A program made the translations under genes and the position numbers. The notes under the pieces are model-generated. The model ran no database searches and was not told the origin of the DNA. It saw only the letters and a program-made list of their open reading frames with translations. Source: Hydractinia symbiolongicarpus (Eukaryota; Cnidaria; Hydrozoa; Anthoathecata; Hydractiniidae). From it: a stretch of DNA of 64,000 nt. This document shows positions 50,698 to 63,141 of this stretch, in pieces. The DNA lies in NCBI RefSeq assembly GCF_029227915.1, contig NC_079877.1, forward strand, positions 24,205,851 through 24,269,850, in the 5' to 3' direction. How positions within the stretch are numbered: the first letter of the stretch is position 1; every line of letters starts with the position of its first letter.

Positions 50698-50796
50698 TCA
50701 CCCTCGTCCCCAGAGTTTTTTGTCTTTTGATATAAAAGAAGACTCTGGCGTCATCTCTCATATCAAGACGGCAAAGAAAACCTGGGGACGAGGGTA
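50698..50796. repeat. Small inverted-repeat element, CCTCGTCCC family
   Basis: TCACCCTCGTCCCCAGAGTT faces GAAAACCTGGGGACGAGGGT over about 99 bp, with an inner pair around AAGACTCTGGCG. Confidence 0.7.
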
Positions 50797-51198
50797 CGCA
50801 GTTTCTATCTCCATGCAATAAATTTCTCAGTCACTCTCTCGTTTTAAAAGAAGCATAATCTTACGACTTTAAGCTCTCAAAACATAAGCGCTCAATAAGT
50901 CCAAGTCGTGACGCATGTCAACAATACTTACGTAAAACTTTGTTGACACAAGGATTTTAATTTCACAGTTGCTAAAAACATAATCTAAAGTGTCTCTGTT
51001 TGCAAACTAACGATTGTTTATATTGCCTTGAGAAAGTAATGACACTTTACTAGCTTGTCTTTTGAATTTATGTTTAATAAATAGAAATAGGATACTGTGT
51101 AAATAATGTGTGAGGATTTTACAGAACACGTATCGTTAGGCACATTACGAAGTCCACGCCTGAATTGACAGCTACGTCAAGAGTGAGATACGATAAGC

Positions 51199-51260
51199 TA
51201 TATATAAGACGCTGCAAAATATCGTCAGCAAACCTGAGTGTTAGCGCAGCTGCAAAGCCG
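51199..51260 (+). promoter_or_regulatory. Candidate TATA/initiator promoter and first non-coding exon
   Basis: CTATATATAAG at 51199-51208 is a strong TATA box. TCAGC, an initiator-like site, lies about 20 bases after it (51225), and a clean donor CCG/GTAAGT follows at 51260/51261. An acceptor (TGCTTTTTTTCAG) lies at 51353 before an ATG exon. The spacing of these elements is what a TATA promoter with a short first exon would show; transcription is not proven. Confidence 0.45.
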
Positions 51261-51358
51261 GTAAGTAAATACAATATTTTTTCTTTCTTTTTTTCATCCT
51301 ATTTTATGCATTTTAGGGGATATTTCCTGCTATTTTTTAATGCTTTTTTTCAGATTCT

Positions 51359-51435
51359 ATGCGTCCTGCAATTACAGCAGCAGACGTCCCTTACCCTACG
51401 AGCATGCAAGATTTTTTATGCAGCACTCAATACAG
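51359..51435 (+). CDS. Candidate short N-terminal coding exon
   Basis: After the acceptor at 51351-51353, an ATG opens a 25-codon frame (MRPAITAADVPYPTSMQDFL then CSTQY) ending in phase 2 at AG/GTACAA. It is richer in balanced codons than its surroundings. It sits downstream of a TATA-like promoter and donor. If spliced directly to the acceptor at 60406, AG plus T restores the frame of the Myb/SANT-like ORF. That would need an intron of about 9 kb; phase agreement has a one-in-three chance of being accidental, so a separate unfound gene is also possible. Confidence 0.4.
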
Positions 51436-54400
51436 GTACAAAAGTAATTTCTTATTTCGTGCAGGACCTATAGCCCTTAAAAAAAGTCAAATATAACTCT
51501 TGCAATAAAGAAATTTGCATTGACGTCAGAGAGATCACATTTTTTCCGGAGATTTGGTTTAAATAAAATTCGTGTTTTGGATACGCACGCAATTCAAAAA
51601 AACGGACGTTTAGCTAGCGTAAAAGTTTTAATTTATAAAAACCCAGTTTACAAGAACGCTGAGGCTAAGATTTTTCCAAGAATTGAGAGCAAACTTAGCG
51701 GAATTTCTTTATAGATTAAAAAGAAAATACTCTAAATAGTCTTGAAATACTAAAAAGCAATTATTTTTTTTATGTGATATCCCTTTTATCTACTACGCAT
51801 TTAACGCTCCAAGCAGAAAAAGGGTTAAAAAGGATATTCAATGATCCAAAAAAGGATAATGTAAATAATCTAAACTCTCTCCCTCTCTCTGCGTAAGAAC
51901 ACTAAGCTCTAGTTTGTCACCGTTAATTTATTTATTTATTCAATGCAAAGAATTGTAATTGTAAGGGTTTGGAATCTTGTGTTCCAAAAAAAATTTTTTC
52001 TATAATAACTTCGTGTTTATTATCATTGTTTTCGTTAAGCATTACCAAAATTTTATCGTCACATACAGGGTGAATATAAATATAGTTCTTTCCACGTAAG
52101 CAATGGAATATTCTCCGTCATACTTTCGTGACAGTTTACACCAATACATTCAAAATGGCGGACTCATACTGTTTTTTACCCAAATCTCTATACAAATTTG
52201 CAACATTCAAAATAAATCAAATAGTCAAAAAAAATTCTTTACGGATCTGAAAAAAAATTTCGACTTCTGTTTATTGGCAAGAAATTGCAAATCTGCATAG
52301 TATAGCATGATTTTTTATTGCAAGTTTTAATCCAAAGATCATCAAAAATACAACATAATAAGCTCCAAAGGTCGTTTACAAGTTTGGTACACATCATGTC
52401 TATAAAGAGTTTCTTTTCGGTTCCTTTTACTTTTGTATAAAAATTACATATACGAGGTTTAAAACAAAGTTTGCCATCATCAAAAATGAACCAATCAGTG
52501 GAGGAAATTGTATCAACAGGTTTCTCATTAGGTCTTTGCAACATATTTTAAGATTTTATTAGACATGAGTAGCTATAAAGTAAAGAACTTTTAAAAAATG
52601 ATCAACTCATGGTGTTTAAATTTATTGCTTGTTGTTGAGAATAAATGGAATTTGATCCTTGTAGCGCGATCTCGAAGGAATGTTTATTTTTTATGTATCC
52701 AGGTTTTTTATAATGGTAATGTTGCGTTGGATAAAGAAAAACATGCAAAAAAAGAAAGAACTTGCAGAATGACAACCCTCGCATGTCTCCTGCATGTTTT
52801 TTTCGTTTTTGAACACAAATTTATTTTACATCGCTGTGAAGTAAATTAAATACGACCTTGAGGGTCCTTCTCTTTTCTCTACAACGGAGGGTTATTTACT
52901 TGAAACAGAGAGATTCAAAGTCAAGGAGTACCTTAAATTTCGGCATGCGAGGGAAAAAGTTTTTTTTTCTTGAAATTTTTAGGGTGAAAATTTATAGTTA
53001 TTAACTGTGCCATCGCGAAAGTAGCTAAAGATGAAAAAACAAATTATAATTATAATAAACAAATTATACTATTGGAAAGCCCACGAAAAAGTAGATAAGA
53101 TTTACTTCAGTAGCAGTATCAAAAGTACTAAAATATTACTAAATAACGGTCATTTAGGGTTCAAAAAGACATGCTCGTCATTTGCCTGACTAGTCTAGTA
53201 TAAATGGTGCCATCCTCTCTGAAGTAAGATTTGTTTAAATTCCAATGAGCTACAGATGGCATTAGCCATTTTCCCTATGTATAGAGTTTTGAGCTGGTTG
53301 TACTATATACCTTCTGAACACGTAATAAAACCTCTCACAACTTTTGTATTAAGCAGTTTGGTGTCCCATAAAATTTTACTTTTAAAAATGAAAACCATTA
53401 ACACGTTTTTCACTTTTCTCCTCAAGTTGCATGAGCTCGTGTTTTTTTGTGCTCGACTAAGATGAGCATTGATTAGGATGAAATTGTGAAATTGTGTCTA
53501 CAGTTCTAAGTTCACTGGTATAGACTTAAAGTAAAAAGATTTCTCAACAGCAGTTATATCATATAGAAGTTATCAAGAAGTATTTCTGAGATTTTAAAAT
53601 CCTTTAATAGCACAAGGTATTGCAAAGAGGCTGAAAAGACCAGTCAAAACAACATCTTTCTGAGCAACCATGCATTTTTTCTTTTATAAAGCTTTCTTAA
53701 TTATTTTTTTAGTTCAAATAACTAACTAACTTATGATGTAAAAGATATTCCAAAAGAATCCACATTTCTTACTTTTCCATAGATTTGTTTTTGTAGCAAA
53801 ATGCATAGTTACATTGAGAGGTGTAACGAAAGAAATTGCTATTTTATGCTGGTTTATGAGCCAGGTATTTTCCTAAAAGTAGTAAACTTTCTTTAAAGAT
53901 TTCATAATCACTAAAGCTTCAACTCATTGTTACATATTATTTAAATTTTATTTAAATTTATTTAAAAGTTGTTTACAATAAGTCTAACCGGGAAGACTTT
54001 GGTTTTTTTTTGACAGATCGAGTGAAAAGAGCAAGCAGGACAAAGGAAATCGGTGAATCATTTGATTTTTTGTTTCATCATAAACCCTTTTTCAGCAATT
54101 CGTGCCGGAATGACATAACATTTTTAGCCCTGCGCCACTCCCAACGTGTTGTATCATGCAAAGTTTACTAATGAAAAATTTGAACAAAGTTTATACAAAA
54201 GATGAAAATCTCCCAAAGAAAGATGTTGTGAATAATTTACAGGTATTCGTCTTCCAAAAGAAAAAAATGGGTTCTCGTGCTTGAGAAGTACAATTACCTA
54301 CTGCGACATGGCTTTCCTTTAACTTCGAGTTCTCCCCAGGAAGTTTTTAGACGTGATTTGTAGAGAAACCAGAAACGTGATAAAAATGCTTTAGAAACTT

Positions 54401-57400
54401 TTTTTTACAGCTTCCTAATTTTTTTAATGTGTAAAAAGTTAAGGCATTGTTAAATTTCATCCACTGCGCTTTAAATAATGAACAAGAATTTCGGGATATG
54501 TCATCCGAAATCTTAATAATTTCTTTTCCTGTTTAGCTGCCGTGTTTTTATTTTGAAATAATGGCAGCCATATTTAATAACAAAGCGTTTAGCGTTTTCA
54601 AAATGGTTGTTTAACTTCACATTTATGGCTTAGAATACAAATGTATTTAGAGTGTAGGATTCACAGACGTTGGCACGCTTATGGCTATGCACTCTTAGGC
54701 GCACACAAAAAAACAAGCATTTCTTAAATGTTATATTATGGGTAAATTACATGTATATAATGCGTTTGTGTAGATGGTTAGCAGCGTTTTGTTTTTTAAC
54801 AAGTTTCAGCTTGTTAAAACTCTGCTTTAATTTGTGAAAGGATTAACTAGTGTACAGCCCCCCCCTTCCAAATTATAATTTCTCAGGGACAATATATTCC
54901 AGTACTTGACTTTGTAGAGAAAAGTTACTATATTTTTACGAATATTTTTACAAGCAATAGTTTCTTTTTTAAAGTCAAATTTACAAAAGGCGTTTTTATT
55001 TTATAGAGAAAAAATGTTCAAAATCACTACAACTATATATGAAAAACCCAGTCAGCGTGATTTTGCAATTTTCTCACTACTAGTTTCAGTACTAGGACCA
55101 ATCAAAAGTTTTTTATACAGTTGAGCGCGCGTTTAGTCAGTTTGTTGCTTCAGAAAGTTTGTAAACAACAGAGTAAAAGTTTTCAAACAAATATTATGTG
55201 TATTTTTTGTTTAATACATTAATTATCACGCTTGTAATTAAATTTATTAATTATATTGTTTAAATTTTTTATTATTTTATCTGTTAATTAAACAAAGACC
55301 AATTAACACAAACAACATCGCGATTTCGAATAAACACAATAAAAAGCTTTGAAATAGTTTATTGTCCCTCAGGACGTCACCGGCCCTTTGTTTATCCCCA
55401 AGGAAAGTAACATTGATTGTGTGTCTTTGAACTTGCCACTTCAAGCACCGGTTGAATAATTAGAATACAAATTATTTCAAAAAGCCACTTTATTTGCGAT
55501 AAAATGTTTACATGTGTCTATTATCACTTTAATGATTAATTTATAATCTAAGAGATGATTGGCTCATTATTGGATTATGCTTGTGACGATTGGTCCGTTG
55601 GCGAGTCTATTAAATTTGATTGGCTGACAAATTCTGGGCGGTAAGATGAAACGGAAATAGTTCCTTTTTTACCTTGTCATCGTAGAATGTTGCATGATTA
55701 GTTAGCTGTTTCAAGTCGGCGGGAAAGATACAATGCAATAACAATAGGTTATGTGAAAGGGTTATTAATATTTTGAGTTTTGACGGTTTTACAAAAGAAC
55801 ACAAACATATACCGCTAGCTATGTGTTTTAAGTTCTGTTTTTTAAACAATTATTTAAAATGTTTGTCATGAAAAAGGAAATAATTATTTCATACCTTTTT
55901 TAGCGGCAAACGTTTATTTAAACTAAAAATAAAGGCTATGTTAATAAATATTCGAATTTAAATTCATTATCAATAATGAAAACTCGCCCGTTTTACACGT
56001 TGCTCCGTGCTTGATACATGATTTTCTTTTATAAGAATATGTTTTTAAGAATATCGGGCTGAGATTTCAGGTTAAAAACAATAATGACCAGTTTGATTAG
56101 AATTTTGGTATTATTAGAAAGCTTGTAAGTTTTCATGAAGTTACAAAATAAGAAATTCCTGCTCTTTTTGTGCCATCTGAAAACTATAACCTTTTTACGA
56201 CCACTTAAATTACAAAAACTGCCCTAAGAATTTGCTAAAATTGCCACATGGTTGCTATTGGTGACCAAGTGAATAATCATAAGGGCGTTTTGTGAGTAAG
56301 TTCCCCTAAAAGTTGTTTGAAGATAAAGAAAAAAAGGCCTTTGTATTAGTCAAACAATCCTCTTCAAGCGCGCTTCACTCATGCGTCTCATGCGCTTTCA
56401 CGAATGTCACAGGCAGCGAGGTGATAACATGTAAAAAGAATGGAACCTTTTTACGTATTATTTCCAGAAGAAAAGAACATTTTGCTTTGCGCTAACCTCA
56501 AGCTTTCTTCGAAACTCTATTAAAAGCATTGGAAGTGTCTGTTTCCAAAACAATGTGTATTATTTAAGGTTACGCGGTCCAATTGTTTTTATGTTTTTGT
56601 TGATATTGTTCTCGTGTCCGTAATTGAAAACATTAAGCGGTAAACAAACAAATAAAAACTCAACCTCGAGAAAATTATTCACCTGGGTGATATGTTTAGC
56701 AATAAACAATTCTTAATTGACGTAATAATATTTTCTTTGTTTGTTTGAAATCTTTCTTATGATTACGAACAAAAATATTATTTTTTTGAAGAAATCAAAG
56801 TCACGCAAATCCCTTGGCTCAAGAACAGAAGAACATAAGGACTGTAATAAAACTTAGAAAGCTGCATCATTGCATGACTGGTCTAGCTGTTGCCACTCAA
56901 AAGAAATATAAGTTTTAAAAAAAGGTTGGCGGATTGTAATATTTCATTTTTGTAGTGTTTTCATGTTGTTTCCTGGAATTTTTTATTTCGTTTGCTGTTT
57001 CTTTTTTGCCAGTTTAAAAGTTTTATTTTTGTTGTTAAGTTCGGATTCGAAATTAGTTTCTTTTTTTTATTCTCTGCTAATTTTTCCAGGAAAATAAAAG
57101 TAGTCACTTATGGGTTTTATTTAAAATTTTAACAGACTTTACAAAAAACGTTTTATAGCTTCGTTGTATTTTATGAGAAGCAAGTGGACATTTAGGTTCC
57201 TGTTTGATAAGAATGTTTGAACGTCAATATTTATTTAATATGTCATTTATTAATCGGGTTCCAGTCCACTCACATTGAGAGCAGGAAGAAATGAACAACT
57301 TAACAACATAGATTTCTCGCTTTTGTTTCCATTTCACTCGCTGAAGAAATACCCCCTTGGTGTTCATTTGTGCGCGTATTTGGAAATGGATTTTTTGATG

Positions 57401-60400
57401 CTTCTGAATGAAGTTTTGATGTTTGTGAATCAAGTTTAAATTTGTGTAACTATTTTGGTTTTCTTAACGAGCTAAAAAGAACCACAAAAAAGATAACGCT
57501 GCTAGAAATAGAATTAAACTGTTTCCCATCAAATATAATCAACAAACTAATTTCGAAAAATTTTCCACCTTAACGTTTTACGGTGTAGCTTGTTTTCCAT
57601 AAATATAATTTTTAAAAATGGACAAAAAAGTCGAATTTTTTTAAAAGAAAACGATTTACAAGCAACCTAATACCAGGCCACATAAATTTTAGAAAAAGTT
57701 AAAAAATGGAATTATTATGGAAAAACGTAGATTCGCTACTCACAATTCGATATAATATAACAATATATTAAATGCTAAACATAACACCAAAGCTTTAAAG
57801 ACGTTTTTTGGATTTTATACATATTATCAGTTAGGCTTTTAGGATGGACCTTTTGGAACTTAAAGAGTGGTAATGTTTAACCAAACACCCTGCTGGATTC
57901 CTGATAATATTTATTTTACATGTGTTTTGTTAGCCAGTCTCCATGTGAAATAAGAGACAATAGGCTCTGAAAACGAGGTTGGTAAAATATGATCAATGCT
58001 GGTTGATGTTAACCCTATTCTGCTGGGCTGTATGGGGGCACCTTAAAGCTGGGAGGGATAATTCGCTAGTTCGTTTGACATGACACTTACAACAAGTGTT
58101 CCTCAGGCCTTAAGTAACAATGCAGTCAAAAAATGCTGAGATCAACATTTTGGCTAATGACGTCATCGGATTTGGGGAAAGGGTAAAGATTTGCATAAAT
58201 ATTGATATTTAGTCACACTGTGCCAACAAAGAATACTAGGGCGATATATACTAAGAGGTCGTCTAAAACTTCTAACAATATTTTAAAGAATTTTCTTTCA
58301 AAAACACTCTGTAAAATTCACTCAACTTAAATTTTGTTGCCATGGTAACACTTCGGCATACTTTCCAACAAAAAAGTTCCGGAAAATTAAAGCTGAGTTA
58401 AAAAAGTAACAATATATCAAGATGTTATTATAAGCACATAAAAAGTTATGGAAAAAAAGTTAAAAACAGGTGGCTGAATCAGCTCCCCCAGCACGACTAG
58501 GGTTAGCATCTTTGAATTTAACCATATTTGATTTAGGAAAATTTAAATCCCCTTTTCCGGAATAACAAGTCATGACCATAAATAAACCATCTTTTTTAAT
58601 TAAAATTGTGTTTGAATAGAATAATAGTTTCCAAGCTTTCTTGCCGGAAAAAAATAATTTTTAACTTTTTAATTTTCAAAAAAATCTGTAAAAATTCCTT
58701 ACCACTGTTTAAGTACCACCCAGTGCGCGTTCCCACCCATTCCGCGTTCACGTAAAAAACTAACAAACGCTAATGCGATGGCATTTAAATTCCTTAGAGA
58801 CAGACACTACACAGGTTATCTGAAACTCATCGCGTTATAATTATCCCTCATTATATTAGACCTTTGAATAAAACGTACAGTTTTAACAAATAACTGTGGT
58901 GTTTTCTAATTAGCGTAAAATTGTTTTTCTTGTTATGCTTGTTTACAAATAAATCGGTCTTAAACTAACTAAAAGACAAACGAAACACGGCGGAAATATC
59001 CAATTAAATCGATAAGCTGTCTTATGAGTTCTACAAAAGCTATAATTTCAGCGCATTTAACTTTACACTGTTTAAGAAACCGTTACGAAATCTCTCTCTA
59101 CTTGCATCTTTTCTAAGACATTGAAAGTACTTTTGCCATCTCGAATGCTCAGTGCTTTGAACAACCTTCTCGTACATAAAGGAGAGTAGACTATAGCCTA
59201 CTCTCCTTTATGTCAAACATGCTCTTATCTCAAACAAGTATTTCTCAGTTGTTTTTCTCATGTCTACCTCAAACAAGAACCTCCCCAAATAACAACAAAG
59301 ATGGCGCAGTAAACAACAAATTTCATTACTGCAGTGTGAGCTCTGTACAATAAGAAGTGTTGACAGTGATCAACTTGGGATGAATACTTTTGTAAAAAGA
59401 AATTGATTTTGGAGCGGGAAAATAAGCGTTCATGGGTAGATAGGCAGCTGACTAGTCGATTTCTTAAGCACGTCCGTTCATGCATTTCAGTTTCCTAGCG
59501 TTTGTATACGTGCTTGTTTAGAACAGTTTGTTCCTGTAAAGTGAAACAGGATTCTGAAATAGTTTTTTTTGTTTTTAGGAGGAAATTTTACGTGACTTCG
59601 GCACGAACTCAAGTTGCATATGCATACATACAATCTCATGTGTGTTTGCACGAAGTTTTTATAGTTGAACAAGCGTTTTAAATTATTTTTTAAAATGAAC
59701 AGAAATCACTAATAACCAGATAAACATGTGATGACGTCCTTAAATGCACAAATGAGGTTTTGACATCTTGTTTTTCGTCATTGTGCATATCTTTTACAAT
59801 AATAAACACCTCCAATTGTAAACGATAGATATTTGTTTATTTCAAAATATTTCGGTGGTATCAAAGATCGACCCAGGTGATGATAATGTCAGTTGATATA
59901 CGCAGAGGGAATCGATTAATTAAAGCCTCCCTAGAACATTAATATCGTTTAATTAGCGTTTAGAAGTTTGCGTTGCGCCTTCATAATTTATTTAAAGAAT
60001 CAAATTGTGTATTGGCAGTTACTTCGCGTGTTGGTTGATTTTATTTTTATATTCTTTTCTTTATATATTTTTGTTTCGTACAAGAATTTTTTTACTTTTT
60101 AAATGTTTAAAATTCATGACACGTTTTTACGTTTTTATTACGCATGCGCATTACCTACAGGTGTGATAGGAATGTTTTAATTTTGTTGTACAGCACTTGT
60201 TAACGAGAGTCAGACATGGGAGGCTGACACGAACGTGTGACTTGTTTCTTCAGTCTTGATTATTAATATTTATGATTTCTTACCTCACTGAACATTTCAA
60301 AACTGTTTGGGAAACTTTTATCGTATGTGTCTGGCAAGAGGCGTTCCTTAAAAGTGACGATTTCTCAGGTTTACTGTGAACTTCAAATTTCTGTGTTTTT

Positions 60401-60406
60401 TTTTAG
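51436..60406. other. Long stretch without recognisable genes
   Basis: About 9 kb of AT-rich DNA. Small ORFs show no domains and no paired splice sites. Apart from a hairpin at 59175-59212 and a C-rich run near 54860, few of the repeats seen elsewhere in the window are present, so it may be one large intron or a regulatory region of the Myb/SANT-like gene. No CCTCGTCCC elements, SINEs or Helitron ends were noticed in this stretch. Confidence 0.45.
59175..59212. repeat. 15-bp stem hairpin
   Basis: CATAAAGGAGAGTAG, an 8-nt loop, then CTACTCTCCTTTATG; all 15 pairs match. Confidence 0.8.
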
Positions 60407-60407
60407 T

Positions 60408-61592
60408 ATGAATATAGTTGAGCGTGCAGCGCAAGAAAACATGAGTGAAGAAGCACGAGAAGCGCAGGTGGAGGTGAAGGTTGACGTCGAAAGCACTGTA
60501 GAAGAAACTACATCCGCACCTGAAGTACCTCACACTAAAGAAAAAGTTGAATACTCCAACAAAGCAAGGTATCCATATCAAAACGAAGTTTTACCACCTA
60601 TTTACATGTCTACTATCGCCCAACCGTCAGTGTTCACTAACTACATTCCTACAGTCTCCAACAGCAGCCCAAAGTATGCTGTTGTAAGCACGGAGTATGC
60701 ACATAATGGAGCTGGTTACGTTCCAGTGGGTAGTGAATATCAGCGACTTTATCAAACCTCACCTCCTAGTATCGACAAAGCACCAAGCTTCCTCTCCAGG
60801 AATATTAGCAAAAGTTCTGATGGCGATAATCATTCTAATGGTACAGCGCCACCCTCACCTTCCACCACACCGCCTGAAGATAAGCATGTGTGGTCAAAGG
60901 CCGAAGTAGAGCTTCTTCTGGACCTTTATGAAACTTATAAAGACCAGTTAAAGGATCCGCGTGTGAGGAAAACAAAGGTTTGGGAGGACGTAGCCCGAAT
61001 CATTCGAGAAAGGTTAGATTCTGACGTGAATGGTTGTCAGTGCAATCAGAAGTTCCGAAACCTAAAAGCAGATTTTCAAAAGGTGCTAGAACATAACGGA
61101 CGACCTGGTAATTTTAAACGCGTGTGTAAGTATTATGAGCGTCTGGCAAGCATCCTAAATTATTCTGGTAATCCGAATTTTATGCACCCCAGCTCGATGT
61201 ACCAAAATAACGCAGAGCTGAGAGAAGGCAGTGAATACCAACAAAGACCTCAAAACGCACGAGATATATACTTTGAAAACGGACGATCTTCGCCTTCAAA
61301 GCAAGGTCATAAGCGGAAGTTGCATGAAAACATACAGCTAAATGGAAATCATAACGGCCACGTTGAACAATATTATCCTATTAAGAAATCTAAATCAAAT
61401 TGCAATTGTGAATGTAGCCAAGAAATGGCAAATTTACGCGAGACAGTCGAAAGAGTTAACAATTATGTCGTCGCAAGAGCAGCGCACGAAGAAGAACGAA
61501 TTCGACGCTTGGAAGATATACATAGAGAAAAGTTGATCGCAATGAGTCGATTTGTTGACATTTTTAAAGATTTCATACACAAGATGACTTAA
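60408..61592 (+). CDS. Myb/SANT-like (trihelix-type) DNA-binding domain protein with C-terminal coiled coil
   Basis: 394 aa from the ATG at 60408. The same frame is open further upstream, but only through a TTTTTTTTTTAG acceptor that ends one base before this ATG, so the earlier codons are intronic. Residues 1 to about 155 are disordered: acidic at first, then Ser/Thr/Pro/Tyr-rich. Residues about 160-250 are a Myb/SANT-like domain: HVWSKAEVELLLDLYETYKD (first tryptophan helix), KTKVWEDVARIIRERL (second), CNQKFRNLKADFQKVLEHNG (third, recognition side), ending FKRVCKYYERLASIL. Residues about 335-392 form a charged coiled coil after a short Cys-rich SNCNCECS. The pattern fits MSANTD-type proteins, usually sequence-specific transcription regulators or domesticated transposon DNA-binding domains. 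The specific subfamily was not recognised. Poly-T follows the stop. Confidence 0.8.
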   Translation: MNIVERAAQENMSEEAREAQVEVKVDVESTVEETTSAPEVPHTKEKVEYSNKARYPYQNEVLPPIYMSTIAQPSVFTNYIPTVSNSSPKYAVVSTEYAHNGAGYVPVGSEYQRLYQTSPPSIDKAPSFLSRNISKSSDGDNHSNGTAPPSPSTTPPEDKHVWSKAEVELLLDLYETYKDQLKDPRVRKTKVWEDVARIIRERLDSDVNGCQCNQKFRNLKADFQKVLEHNGRPGNFKRVCKYYERLASILNYSGNPNFMHPSSMYQNNAELREGSEYQQRPQNARDIYFENGRSSPSKQGHKRKLHENIQLNGNHNGHVEQYYPIKKSKSNCNCECSQEMANLRETVERVNNYVVARAAHEEERIRRLEDIHREKLIAMSRFVDIFKDFIHKMT

Positions 61593-63141
61593 CCTGCGCA
61601 TAATCATATTTTTTTAATTTTTTTTTTTTTTTTTTTTGAAAAATTGAGTTTAACTTAACTGAAGAAATATTGGCGGGAAGAAAATTTAACTGATCTCCGA
61701 CGAATTTAAAATCTAATTGAAAAGAAAATAGGACTTTTATGAAAAAGTTCTAAACTTTAATATTTGTCGGCGACTATATAAAAAAAAAAGAACGAGTCAA
61801 AAAGATCAACTTTTATGAATTTTTTAAAATAAGATTTTGTCATCCGCAACATTAAATTTCTGCCAAAACGATTCATTTTTGCTCGCCACCAAATTAAATT
61901 CTCACGAAAGTTAATTTTTTTTATCCGGCATTAAAGATTTCACTAACTTTACTTCTCATCAAAATTTCTTCCCTTCAGGTATTTGTACTGTCTTGTTTTC
62001 ATCTTGGGACTGTCTTGACTTCTTTAACCGTTTGTGCTCCTACTGGGTAGAGGTCAACCTCTTTTCCAGGGCTGGAAGAGAAAAGCGCCCTGAGGACCAG
62101 GTTGAGTAGAGACCTGTCACCATTGTGCCCTAAGTTTCGTCATGACTTTTATAAGAAACACGGGTTTTCATTCTCCCCAGCTAGTAAAAGCTTAGGATAA
62201 AACGGCGATTTTCTGAGAATATTCCAGCTTTACATTATTTAAGAGTTACTGTTACTTCTTTTAACTCGCTGTGGTATTAACACTTACATATGCTATATTA
62301 TTCGGGTAGCTAACATTAAAAATAGCTCAGAACTATAGTCGGCTCTGTTTTTATACATCGAATTTTAAAAAATACTAAATCCTTTAGGTTTATGATATTG
62401 TATATTGTACATATAAATATGAGCACGGACGATTTGTCTTAACATGTAGAACCATACTGTAATATATATTGACTGATATAAATATTTTTATGAAAAGAAG
62501 AGTCCATGAAACAGTAATTTTAGTTGTTCCTGAACTAACTGTTCTGTGCATAATTATTAGCAAACATGTGTAGCATGGGTACACATTGAACTTCATTACT
62601 GTTTTTGGTAGAAGCGGCTGTAATGCAAGATGTTTAGCGCGGTGAAGGTTTTAATAATGCAATCGAAGATAATCTATTAGGAGTGGTAGCAGAAATCAGC
62701 GAAACAGCTGTAAGGGTACTAGTAGAATTTTTTTTCTGCCCAGTACATACGAAATTACTTATCACGACACGCGCTACAACTATAAATAGCAGTGATCCTA
62801 GTACATCCCTGGGTTCTACACACCTTCCCACGACAACATATAGAAAATTTCATTCCCAGGTTCGAAATCAACAGCGGTTCGTAACAACACTTAAATAGAA
62901 ACCACAACTACAATAGTTATATTCGTTTTTTGTAATTTATTATTTATGCTTCTTATCAGATATAACACGTCATTTCTTCGTCAAATGAATACTAAACGTT
63001 AAATAAATAATCTCACTTTTGTTGAAGTGTTTTATGAATAAAATCAAACGCTAAACTATCTACAATTTTTTTCGAATTCATCTAAAATCTCTTATAGTTT
63101 TTTCGTGAGCTAGTACATGTTTTCTTCTATAAAAAAAAAGA
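61593..63141. other. Intergenic region between convergent Myb/SANT-like and SDR genes
   Basis: Holds a poly-T run (about 61610-61636), a diverged CGAA-rich stretch (about 61660-61980), a small inverted-repeat element (62055-62106) and a candidate AATAAA for the SDR gene on the minus strand at 62936-62941. No further gene is supported. Confidence 0.5.
62055..62106. repeat. Small inverted-repeat element, CCTCGTCCC family (diverged)
   Basis: CAACCTCTTTTCCAGGGC faces GCGCCCTGAGGACCAGGTTG over about 52 bp, with GGAAGAGAAAAGC between. Confidence 0.55.

Larger units (their letters stand above)
39838..51198. other. Gene-poor region rich in repeats
   Basis: About 11 kb without an intact gene. It holds CGCGAA-rich repeat patches (39950-40060, about 40185-40500, 40975-41215, 48490-48625), hairpins (42668-42703), CCTCGTCCC-type elements (42809-42899, 46139-46212, 47627-47705, 47938-48000, 50698-50796), a palindrome (43452-43533), a poly-G tract near 43591, a broken integrase-core gene (43740-44800), unrecognised minus-strand frames (44880-45990) and a SINE (46452-46740). 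The rest, including 41216-42660 and 48626-50697, shows nothing I can support. Confidence 0.55.

Noticed and set aside
60327-60407. Upstream extension of the Myb/SANT-like ORF
   Set aside because: It starts at a GTG, and a strong T-tract acceptor lies directly before the ATG at 60408, so these codons are intron or 5' UTR.
62634-62831. Minus frame with DVLGSLLFIVVARV resembling a reverse-transcriptase LGPLLF motif
   Set aside because: Only this short match; no other RT motif in any frame nearby, so chance is as likely as a LINE relic.
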